Shown here one piece after another: positions 37,101 to 47,397 of a DNA stretch of 64,000 nt. How positions within the stretch are numbered: the first letter of the stretch is position 1; every line of letters begins with the position of its first letter. Where the stretch lies: assembly GCA_028564675.1 (NCBI GenBank), contig JAOVVO010000022.1:62001-126000 (forward strand). The letters are read 5' to 3'. The notes below the pieces were generated by a model. That model had not been told where the DNA came from and did not search any database. It saw nothing but the letters and a program-made list of their open reading frames with translations. Origin of the DNA: Onchocerca lupi. Taxonomy: Eukaryota > Nematoda > Chromadorea > Rhabditida > Onchocercidae. A program made the translations under genes and the position numbers.

Positions 37101-38830
37101 CAAGTAAACAAGCTGATAGATTCCATCACTTTTGATCTGAATTGAAACTATGAAATTGACAGATTTTAACATAAGCCAGGAATTATTCCAAGTAATTCTG
37201 AACTATAAAATCTATTAGAATGAAAAAAAAAAGAAAAAAAAGGAACCAAGCAAAGCTAATAGAATGAAACTATCCTTTAAAGAAAGTACAAACAAGCCAG
37301 GTATCCTTTTTGCTCTTTGAAGTCTTACCTAAGTTTCTAACTACCACTTATTTTACTTCCTGATGTGAATTCTAAATGATATTTAGCAGAAAGCCCTCGG
37401 ACAAATGCCTCTAAGCAGCATGATAAGATGGTAGTAAGGCGCAATAACTGCACCTCACAACGCACGTACTCAGACTCGTCATCTGTATTTCTTCATAGGG
37501 CTTGGAAAGATGAACCACCAAGTATTTGCACAGTACGGCGCTTCTAAACCATTACACCAACGTCATCACGACCTCCTGCCTATTAATAGTTAAAAATTGA
37601 AAAGAACCTATATATCAGTCTATATGGAAATAAAAGAGTATTAATAAAACAATTTTGACCTCTCATATTTATCTCATACCAAGAGGCAAACCTTTGTGCA
37701 AGAACTCAGGTCAACTGTGTGTAAGAAGTTGGACTTTATTAATGATAAACCATTTGATGTGAGCTTCTTCAATGCTCTAAATTCCAATTTTTCGAGTTTC
37801 CGTTGTCCGTTTGTTATTGCTTTAATACCCTGAAATAGAATTCCAGATTTTCCAAAATTAATTCCGAAAATCAAAAAGTTGTTGTCGATAGAATGCATAG
37901 TATCCAATCAATTTTGAAAGCATGCAGATGTTTAAAATAAACTTCTGTGTCTCTATTCAGTTACAAAAACAACAGAATGTTTCCAATTAAAATTGAAATT
38001 TGGAATGGCACTTAATGAATTTTGAATTTTTCAGATAATAGCATTTCTATTAAAATGAATTAGGCTTGAATCATTCATAGAGGATTTATTAAATTAGAAT
38101 AAACATTTAAGAAAACGGAGTCGTTAACTTATCAGTGATGTTTTGACAAAAAATGATTGCAATCTGTTGAAGTGCTCGATTATGAGCTGCAATGGCTTCC
38201 AGAACAGTATCAGTCACTTGCTCGCTTAGATAAAAACGCAATTCCGTAAGATTTTTCCCAAACGAAGGTGACGACACAAGTTGAGCGCATTCTGACAGAA
38301 ATAACTGAAAATGAAATGCAATTTATAAGAAATGATTTAATGGAGGATATAAGGAAAGACATATCAATCATTAATGCAACCCTTGAATTGAAGAGTAGTA
38401 TAGTGATCGTTACCTTGCTTTCGTCTGATCTAGTGATCAAAACAATTTATTTCCTGGATAAAAAACAAATTATTGTTTGAATGGTTCCAGATCAGCATGA
38501 TTAATTTTGATATACTAGAACAAAATGAATGGACATGCGTATTTTAAGAACTCTTAATGCTAAGTTTAATTAAGAAGTGCAAGAAGTAAGATCTGAATTC
38601 ATTTTGAACTTATGAAACACGTTTTGGACATTTCCGTTCATATCAACAAAATGTTCAAGGATTGAAATCTTTAATAATTGCGACTGAACATAGTGTAATA
38701 ATACCTGATCATGTGAACTAAAGAACTCGAGCAGACGTTGCTTGCAAGATGTGGGCAAGTCGGCCAGATATCTATACAAATTGTGTTGGCACGCAGCTGC
38801 CAAACATATATTGAACAATGATTTAACCAT
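34139..38830 (-). CDS. Leucine-rich-repeat protein (AMN1/FBXL type)
   Basis: Cysteine-containing LRRs of the F-box/AMN1 class, e.g. NGCRYVTDEGLAALA, LSEQVTDTVLEAIA and GLTDQALYDIA. Exons, 5' to 3': 38830-38705, 38304-38129, 37829-37692, 36877-36711, 36554-36482, 36125-35965, 35614-35540, 35331-35251, 34709-34573, 34325-34139 (TAA 34139-34141); about 440 residues. The N-terminus (ICLAAACQHNLYRYLADLP...CKQRLLEFF) recalls the start of AMN1 and ZYG11-like proteins; no F-box was recognised. Most joins keep phase, but both borders of exon 37829-37692 conflict: exon 2 ends in phase 2 and exon 4 begins in phase 1. A tiny exon on each side (for example 10 nt between 37829 and 38129) or unusual splicing is needed. 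Likely a substrate adaptor of an E3 ligase or related LRR scaffold; exact orthologue not known. Confidence 0.75.
37504..37566 (-). repeat. tRNA-like relic (Pol III A box, weak B box)
   Basis: In an intron of the LRR gene, minus strand. TGGTGTAATGG (37549-37559) fits the tRNA A box. About 32 nt further on, GGTTC...TTCC (37504-37516) partly fits a B box, and CTTGG/CCAAG could pair around it. The acceptor stem does not pair, so this is not an intact tRNA. A tRNA pseudogene or the head of a tRNA-derived SINE extending to about 37380 is possible. Confidence 0.35.
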
Positions 38831-39562
38831 TTTTGATTCATAAAATGCAAATTTATTTCATATAAAAGTGGTAAATTGAATGAAAAGTTCGAAAAATGTT
38901 AGCGTCCGTCTTGCAGTTGTTTTCTGATTCAGCCCCAGCATCTACTGACCTACTGATATTGCTTACGCTATAAATCAATCATCTTAAATTGCCTAGATAT
39001 ATTTTCAAGTCCCATCTTACATCTATTCTGCCTCTGCATCTCTCGATTTCTTTGTTTTAAAATTACAAATGAAAAAAACGAAAGAAAAAGATTTTAGAAA
39101 CATTCGACAAAATAAATTAGATCATTAATGATTCGAGATGATAATCTATCAACATTGCAACAATTATTAATGATCCAAGGTGATATCTGTCAAGATGCCA
39201 ACAACAACAACAAAGGGGATTTGATAAGTAACACAAACAAGACTTGACAATGCAAATTTTTGAAAAATGTATAAAAAGCGAGGAGGAAATAAAAATATTT
39301 AGGGGAAAGAAGAAAAAATTTTTAAAATATAAGACTTTTTTTGAAAACGAGAGAATAGAACGACGTTAATTTTGATTAGATAGATTAAAGAGAAAAAAAA
39401 TCATAAATTTGGAGAAATAAGACAAAGAGGAGGGGTAATTGGAAATGTCAAGTTGAGAAAGTGATGATACTTTTCTATTTATTAATAGATAAGTGTCCTG
39501 ATTAGTGGACTAATTAGCAAAATCTACTTTACAAGGTCAACAAAGATGCGACTACTGTACTG

Positions 39563-39727
39563 TCATCGATTAGGATATGGAAAGTATATGGGTCCGTCAC
39601 GCAGTTCACGTCTGGCTGGGTGTAGTAGCGGATCTTTGCAAAGCATGGCTGCAATTTCTTTGAAACTTCCACGAAGAGCCTTGACACTTTTCAGTTTATT
39701 CAAACAAAATGAGATGCTCAGATTCAT
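39563..39727 (-). CDS. Possible small peptide gene or exon, unrecognised
   Basis: A 54-codon frame from an internal ATG to TGA, open further upstream for some 30 codons. Its second half (FKEIAAMLCKDPLL, RRELRDGPIYFPYPNR) has balanced composition and is unlike the AT-driven noise around it. One dibasic RR lies before the last 13 residues, so a processed peptide is conceivable, but no signal peptide in frame was established. Could equally be the terminal exon of an unseen gene or chance. Confidence 0.22.
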   Translation of the reverse strand: MNLSISFCLNKLKSVKALRGSFKEIAAMLCKDPLLHPARRELRDGPIYFPYPNR

Positions 39728-40622
39728 GAAAGAGGGAATACAGCTCACATGATCCATAATTATGACGTAATACGCTTGCAAAATTGTAAAGTAAACAGCA
39801 CAATAACTAGGAAAGTTTTGCAGAAATACAACAGGAGAATAAAAAACAGATTATGAGAGAGAATGTTGAAGTGTAAGGGGTGCAGTTCGCCAGGGAGTGA
39901 TATCTGTTTTTGCTCCAAAACTTATCACTGATAGAAAAAGTACGGAAAAAAAGAGGGATAGAATATGATATATTGGAGTTGAGAGATTCAATAGAAGAGC
40001 GTTGACGGAAAAAATGATACTATCATGCCGTCGTCTACATTTCATTGATTATTGGTGATGATTTTTTTAAACGGAGACTTTTATCTTACTTAATTAATGA
40101 GAATCAAAGAAGAAAAGTTTTATGACAACAAAGAAATGCATCTTTTTGCTTGGCAATATCAGTCTTAGTATATGAGCAATGAAAACCTGTGGATGTTGCA
40201 AGTGTTACACTGCCAAACGTGAGTAAAAGCTAACCTGAGGAACTTTGCTGCAGCGAAAATTCTGTTAGAACAGCAGTAGCAGCAGTTTAATGCTTATCAT
40301 TTCAATTGGATATCTGTAAAGACAACTGATCAGTGTGATAAGATATCAATTAGTGGCTATCATAGGAGGCTAAGTCAGATCACTTCTCCCCCATAATCCA
40401 TCCTCCAGCTATTTCCTTCACTCTCTCTGCACTTCTATTGCCTATCTTGCATACACTCGTTCATTTAAATTTCAAAAAATTATGCTGCAACAAGCAAAAA
40501 ACTTCATGGAATCGCTGATTGTGAATAGTAATCGGGATTTTTGTTGAATGTGAAACATGTGAACTTTTCATGATTTCGGAACTCTGATAGATCAGATAGG
40601 TTGCTAGGATGTTTGACGTGTA

Positions 40623-40642
40623 ACAACACGTGTTGTCACGTG
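40623..40642. promoter_or_regulatory. Two E-boxes one helical turn apart
   Basis: ACAACACGTGTTGT (40623-40636) is a perfect 14-bp palindrome around CACGTG. A second CACGTG follows at 40637-40642, with starts 10 bp apart. The second copy reads GTCACGTGAG, close to the CLEAR/M-box bound by TFEB/HLH-30-type bHLH proteins. It lies about 270 bp upstream of the MYST gene start. Confidence 0.45.
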
Positions 40643-40912
40643 AGCTACGAAATGATTAGAACGGATGATAAAATGTGTCGAGTGAATGAGTTTAGTTTTG
40701 GAAAGGAGTGAGAGAAGGATAAATCTATTTACAGTAGTAATTTATAATAATCTACAAATAAACTGAAAATTCAACTTTATTTCATGTAAACCATAATTAG
40801 AGCATTTCCCTACATTGCATAACAACTCGTCTTCCAGTATCTCAGCGCAGAATATCTAATAACTAATGGCACACTCACGTATTTGCATTCTGAAAATTTC
40901 TGTGTTACAGAA

Positions 40913-43900
40913 ATGAAAACACGAAAGACGACAGCAGAAGCGACAAAAGCATCAAAAAAAAGACAGCGATTAATAATTTCTACTAGGAAAAAACGCTTGT
41001 CCACTAAAACTGTGGTATCTTCAAGAACTATCGGAAACAAGAACAATGAGAGAAAGAGGTAATTTAGCAGTTCAGGTTTACAGAAATTAAATTTGAAGAT
41101 ATTCAGCCATGTAAATTGTTTGAAAATCAGAGCAGGGCAACTCATCATTAGAGAATAGGAAGACTTATTTGAAGCAAAATTCTGTACTTATGAACAATGG
41201 TTTAGTTAAGCGAAAATTAATTAGTCTAAATTTGAATGAATAGATAAATTCATGTTGAGTGAATATTACGAGGCATGATTATTTCATACCTGCGTCTAGT
41301 TTTTCACACTTTTAGCTCATTATCATTGCAATTAATACCATTATTTAATATTGTGAATTGTTTAGCTCTTCTTGTGGCGTAACTTCAAATATCTTTGAAA
41401 TTTTCATTATTCAGGACTGCGTCAACGAAAAAAACTCGATTTGATTCACGAATCCCTGTTGTTTCATCTGTCGTTATGAGAACGCGCAGAAAGATTACAA
41501 AAAAAGTCAAAGAATATAAGGAACAGGAAAGTTCCAGCTCTACATACTCAATCAGGACTAGAGGATCATATAAAAAAGAGTCTGTGATTCAGTTTTATTT
41601 CAAGCACATTAATCTATTGTGTGTAATTCAAAAATCGGAATGGTCTTATTAATTAGTATGCCGTGACGCTGTTTTTTGAATAAACTGAGATTTTCTAATT
41701 TATTTCAGGTTGCGAAAGATAGATTGTTGTCGGATATGTAAAATAAATATTGGTGGTTTTATGACCTGTTCTACTTGTAAAAAGAAGTGTAATTTTTTTT
41801 TTTTTTTCAAACATCTTTCTACTATTTTTCTAGAAGAATGGGAAAGGAGGAAACGAGCTTCAATGCTGAGTGCCTTTCTGGTCGCTCTGAATACAAATAA
41901 CTACTTTTTAATATTTATAGATCGTATAAAATTATGAAATAAAATTCAACATTTTCAAACACTTTATTCTTTTAATCAAAGCTTATTTTATTTCTGTTTT
42001 CTCGTAAATATATCAGTTTCGGAGTTCTTGTTCTTATGAAGATTCGTTGTTAATTCATAATGATTACGGCGATAATAAATAGTCGTCCAGACTAATTTGA
42101 TTTGTTCAGATCACTTGAAATGTTTGGGGTATACGCTAGAATCTGCACGTTTAGTGTTTGAAAAACGATTTGATACATGGCTATGTCCAAAATGTATATA
42201 TTGCTGCAGTTGCAAAGAATTCATATATGATGTAAGTTTTTGTTTGAGATTTTTGCTAGAGAGATAACAGATTTTAATATTAAAGGTTTTAGAAAAAAAT
42301 TATTGACTGGTGGTTCGAATACTGCAGATTGTGCCTTTACTAATGGTTAATTTTTTTGCTTTACTTTAAAGTTTCAGAGTTTTCACTTTTTTCAAAAAAT
42401 CAGTTCTAAAACATTTTGTGTTGAGATCTTATTGTTTTTTCTCAATTTTGTTGCTGCTAGCTTTTAAACTAACAAATTTAATATTAATTCTTGTTTATCT
42501 AGATCAAAATAGATTGTATAATCTTTATGATTTTAGCCGGAAAATGTACAGTGTTTTGCATGTGATGAAGCTTTTCATGGAATATGCAGATCAACTTCTG
42601 GAGCATGGAAGAATCCGAAAGATCCACTTTCAAGTTGGTTCTGTGCAAAATGTAAACATCTTATGAACATCGAAAATAGGTCCATTTATAAGTATTCTTA
42701 AAAGTTTTACTACCAATAATAAAAAATAAGAAACTGTAAAATTTACTTAAGTTATATGTATAAAAATTAATTTGCGAAGAAATTTATTTTTGCTACATAG
42801 CTTTTAAACCGATTTTGAAACTATAAAATTTATTCAAAAATTCAACTATTCTACTGTATAACTAAATAGAAAAAATGCAATACATTTTCAGCGAACTAAT
42901 TCTTATTGTAGAAAATCAATGAAATGGTTTTTAAGCTTCAATTTTTAATTTTTTATGTTATTTATGGTATTTTAATTCAGTTTTGTTTGTTTTTTTTCTG
43001 TAAAAGAATTGATCTTTCAAATGTCATCATGATTGGCTCTTTAAATCAAGCACTGAATTAGGACTGTTTTTTAGATTTCGAAATGAAAAAAAAAAAAAAA
43101 TGAGGCGATGAATGGCTGATAAACTTGCTAAAGCATTGTGAAAAGTGTTGTTGGTGATTCTAGAAACGAAGAAATAGGAGGGATAGGAAAAGTTGCTGTT
43201 CTGTAACTCTAATCAAACTTTTGGATTTTTCAGTAAATCGCCAAATAGTTCTTCTTCATCGAATAACTCCCTGCAAGAAAATGGATCTATGGGGAAGAAG
43301 TCAGAAAATTTCCGGCACTTAAGACGTAATCACACTGCATCCTACCGTTGGAAAACCAAGTTACAAGCTGAACGAGATGCTGTAATGTCTTTCATTGTCT
43401 CTTTTCATGGCATATTGCAATATAATGTCCTTTTGATAAATATTTCTTAGGACGATAATTTTTATTAAAATAGTTCAAACAATTAGAAAATGACGTTGCT
43501 TCAGTTACTGAGATATATTCATTTAACGAAGTAAATATCGTGAATTCATGGATTTTTAGATAAATGACCAATTGAAAGATTTTTGTCGTCAATATTTGGA
43601 GAATAAAGAAAAGGAAGGAAGAAATAAAATGAAGCAGCAATTTAGAAGTAGATATTATTCACTCAGGAAAAAAATAACCACAAAAGACCGAAAGGTTGTT
43701 TTTGCTTTTTTTCTTGCTTGTATGAATTTTTACTAGTATTTGTCTTTAAGTGTTATAATACTTATCGTCATGAGATGCAAAACACTATCATGATCAGTTT
43801 TGTAAATGCTTTGCATTATGATGCACTGGAGTATTAAGTAAATTTAATTCCTAAACCAATCCTTTTTATTGAAATCTCCGCTCTTTCTTCAAGTAAATTA

Positions 43901-46643
43901 CTGCATATCAATATTTGAGAGTGGCTCAAAATCTCGAATTAGATTTGCATCAGACGATCTATAAAAATATCAGTATTATTGAAGAGAATCAATATTTTCA
44001 TTTCTCACGATGGTAAAAAGTGGACATTGTAGAACTTGTTTTGATTTTTTAGAAAGTAAAATGGAGCGAATCAGAGAGTGAATCAGCTAAGAATATCAAG
44101 ATTGTTGATGGCATTAAAATTTCTGTTTCTGGAAAGCAGAATGCTTCCGATCAATTAACAGAGGCTGAAAAACATCGAGAGATGAAAAATAATTCAACTA
44201 CTTTTGACTATAATTTGTAAATTCTTTATCCCAAATTCCACATTTTATGGTGCGCAGTTGCTACATTTTGAAGTTGATAATTAAATATCAGCAAAACCTG
44301 TTGCACCTTTTTCAGAAAATGAGATGAAGTTAACACATTATAACTAATACAGAAGTAAGATAAGTAATTGGCATCATGTTTGTGATTGATTGACCTTTAT
44401 TTCTTTCTTTCTTTTTTTTTTTTTTTTTTATTGAAGCTTTTTTTGTTGAATCGAAATTTGAGTTCTTATGCATTTTTGTTTTGAAATAGGATTCACTCCA
44501 AAAAAAAGTGTGTTGTTGTTTGTTTATTACAGATATACAACTGCTAAAAGAGAATTCCGAGCATCCCAGCTGTCGGAAAATTTGAATGCTGATGAAGAAA
44601 GGCGACCTCAAAGACAATGGATCCAATTCGGTTCCCAACGTTTACTGGCAAAATATTTGTCGCCCTATCCAGAACATATTGCTCAGTCATCTAATGTTTA
44701 CATATGTCGATTCTGTCTCGTAGCTCTTGAAGATTCTACTTTGTATGAAATACATAGGGTAATTTTTTATTTATTTCCTGAAATTTATTTGTTTAGTATT
44801 AATTTTTTCTACATCTAATATTTGAATCTCTCTATGATTGATCTTAGTATTTAAATGAGATTAACTCCATGCAGTTCACTTATACTTGCTTGTGAGTATT
44901 TCAAATTTTATCATTTTATATTTATTGCCTTTGATGAATCGATGTAATGTTGTTTTTAAGGCTTATTGTGAGTGGAAGCATCCACCAGGGAATGAAATTT
45001 ATCGAGATGATAGACTATCATTTTGGGAAATTGACGGCATCGATGAAATTGTTTGTTCATTGTTATTAATTTTAAAAAGCCCTTAGAAGAAAATTCTTGA
45101 ATTTCACAGTTGCCTTTGCAGATATTTCTGGAAATGGAAACTATGAGTCCATAAAGTTTCAAGCGTCCTTTGTATTACTCACTTTCGTTTAAAAAAATTT
45201 CCAGAACTTACATCTTTGCTCTAAATTGTATAAATTAATATTTGGTATAATTTGAAGAACCAAATGTTATTTCATATTCCACTACATATATGGAGTACTT
45301 TGTATAAAACTGATACTTATTTAATCCTCCTTACAGTTTATTTATATGTTTATCACTGTTATAAATAGTTGTTTTTAATATTCCGGTACTATTTCAGGGT
45401 TATTGTCGAAGACTGTGTTTGCTTTCTAAATTGTTTTTGCGTTCGAAAACTCTTTATTATGAGGTGGAAACGTTTCTGTTCTATGTCTTGACAGAATATA
45501 CAGGAGAGGGTTATGTGCCGTTGGGCTATTTCTCGAAGGTCTGTTTCCATCACTGTTTCCAAACCATTGTGAAAATCCGACAAATAATCACTGTTTGTTA
45601 TAAAAGTACTATTTATTTAAGGAAAAAAATCCAAGCAAAAACAACAACTTGAGTTGCTTATTGACATTTCCATCATCACAGCGAACTGGATATGGCAAAT
45701 TTCTCATCGATCTCAGTAAATTTTTTTCTATTTTCACAAATCTTATCTAGTGTGAACTAAATTTTATGCCAACGAATTTTTTTTTTAATAATTCTTGAAA
45801 ATTCTTTTTAGGTTATAAACTTTCTTTACGAGAACGGAAAATCGGTGGACCTGAGCATCCACTCTCTGATATGGGTTTAATCACTTATCGAAGCTATTGG
45901 AAAGCAGTAATCATATGTTACATAAGAAAACGACGCTCGATGAAGTCTATCTCGATCAAAGGCATCAAATTTAGCTTTGTCAACATTTAAACAGAATTAA
46001 TATATATATTAAGTATCGCTAATCATTTGGTTTTTGTTGAACACTTTAACTAGCTTCAAATGAAGAAATATTTCGGAAGCATATGAATTTTTCACATTTT
46101 AAAGAACTCAGTTTTTGCAGAAATGAGCAACGAAACTGGTGTATATCCATCAGATATCATCAATACAATGCTTGAAAATAAGATGCTCAAATATCGCGAT
46201 GGAAATTACTTGATTAATAGAGTATGTTCTTTGTTATAATACACACTATAGGATGACTGTTCATATTCTGTAAGATCACATCTTTAGAGGAACGCCTCTC
46301 TTCTTCGCCACATATACATCAAGCTTTGAAAGTTGTTTTTTTTTTTTTTCTGATGTATTCATTGTGTTTAAAATTAAAATGCAGTCGTTCGCACTCTTTT
46401 TTTTGGAGGAGATCTTTTTAATATTTCTAAATTTGATTAAATGATAAAAACGGTATTAATTTTATTTTTTCAAGATATTCCGCAATTGCTTAATGTAAGT
46501 TAGCAAGCTACTTGTTTTAGAAGAAAGCACTTTCGGCACCGTTACGTATATTTCGCCGTCGAGTTGTACACGATGAAAAACTTATTTGGGAACCTGAATT
46601 TGATGTCAAGGATCCGTTTAAAAAGATGGGCAGATATAATTAA
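40913..46643 (+). CDS. lsy-12: MOZ/MORF-type MYST histone acetyltransferase
   Basis: KAT6-family enzyme that acetylates histone H3 in the nucleus. Exons: 40913-41058, 41415-41579, 41709-41788, 42110-42231, 42537-42679, 43234-43381, 43560-43694, 44053-44216, 44533-44758, 44961-45050, 45398-45538, 45622-45715, 45812-45961, 46121-46221, 46521-46643; 2028 nt, 675 residues. Order: Lys/Arg/Ser-rich start, tandem PHD fingers (CCRICKINIGGFMTCSTC, HLKC, LCPKC; then CFACDEAFHGIC, CAKC), basic linker, MYST domain. The MYST zinc finger is CRFC...H-x3-C. KTLYYEVETFLFYVL carries the autoacetylated lysine, LSCLLTF the active-site cysteine region, QRTGYGKF the acetyl-CoA loop and GGPEHPLSD the catalytic-glutamate region. 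A splice acceptor ends 2 nt before ATG, typical for a spliced leader. The exon 13/14 join needs a GC donor (see findings). lsy-12 is the C. elegans MOZ/MORF orthologue; the name is by domain architecture. Confidence 0.9.
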
Positions 46644-46786
46644 TTATTGAATTTGTCGTTTATTGTATCAATTATTGATTATTCATTGAAATTTCTAGGC
46701 CATAACAATTTCAGTCGTTTCTCTAAAGTAATGACTTTATTCATAGTCACCATCAATAGCTTTATTTCTCTTCTTTATCATTTTTT

Positions 46787-46850
46787 AATAAAGCATAGCA
46801 TCTCATCATTATGTTATTTTTTTACTGCATTTTGTTATGTTTTGAATAAA
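46787..46850 (+). terminator. Poly(A) signals of MYST gene
   Basis: AATAAA occurs at 46787-46792 and 46845-46850, 140-200 nt after the stop codon. Either could direct cleavage. The second overlaps the end of the antisense small frame. Confidence 0.4.
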
Positions 46851-47219
46851 AGTCTGCATCTCTTCTTGCCTCTTGATCTTTCGTAAAGAACATTGATTGG
46901 GTGTTCCAACTGAAACTGTTTGTTTACTTCTTTAACTTCTGCACACATTATACGATTTAAGGCACAGACATATTCTGAATTTTCAGAGAAAACTCTTAAA
47001 ATTTCTTTATTTGCTTTAGTGGGATTTAAATAATCTATTAAATCATTGGCCAGTTTGGTATTAGTATTCAAGTAATAGGGGTTGTTTATTTTAGAGGAAT
47101 GAATATCTCAGCAAAAAAAGCTCAAGCAAATAGGTTACATATTGTAGAAACAGAATTTAAGGGAGAAATAAGCGGTTTTCTGTCGTGATACTTTTCTTAA
47201 TATAATTCATTATCGACAT
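46835..47219 (-). CDS. Possible small gene, unrecognised (about 100 residues)
   Basis: Two exons join in phase 1: 47219-47192 (ATG, MSIMNYIKK) and 47106-46835 (TAA). The second exon is open for 90 codons with a soluble, helix-prone composition (ANDLIDYLNPTKANKEIL, NRIMCAEVKEVNKQF, ERSRGKKRCRLLF), unlike neighbouring AT noise. The donor (A|gtatca) and acceptor (ctgag|AT) are acceptable but not strong. The gene would overlap the 3' UTR of the MYST gene tail to tail and stand head to head with the F-box gene, 180 bp away. I recognise no family; a basic C-terminus might bind nucleic acid, but that is a guess. Confidence 0.4.
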
Positions 47220-47397
47220 TGTCAATTCCTCATGCTTCTATTTTTTTTTTTTTTTTTAATCTGCTTCAACTTTTTTTCTTTGAACTTGCCCCTGACTCGT
47301 TTAATTTATGAAATTTCTGACAAACTATATTAGAATTCATTCTTTTTTTTTAAATGATTTGGATTTCCAGTTCTATACTAATATTATTGTATGAAAT

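Larger units (their letters stand above)
38831..40912. promoter_or_regulatory. Divergent 5' region of LRR gene and MYST gene
   Basis: About 2.1 kb between two start codons facing away from each other. Holds purine-rich DNA (39290-39440), one coding-like minus frame (39563-39727) and a double E-box at 40623-40642, 270 bp before the MYST start. Nothing else is supported. Confidence 0.5.

Noticed and set aside
40810..41148. 112-codon minus-strand frame
   Set aside because: Antisense shadow of the first MYST exon (40913-41058); the plus strand gives the basic N-terminus that splices in phase to the rest of the gene.
42305..42330. GGTTCGAAT resembling a tRNA B box
   Set aside because: No A box at the right distance upstream and no foldable stems; lies in a MYST-gene intron.
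44330..44638. 102-codon minus-strand frame
   Set aside because: Antisense of the MYST exon 44533-44758 plus a poly(T) tract read as lysines.
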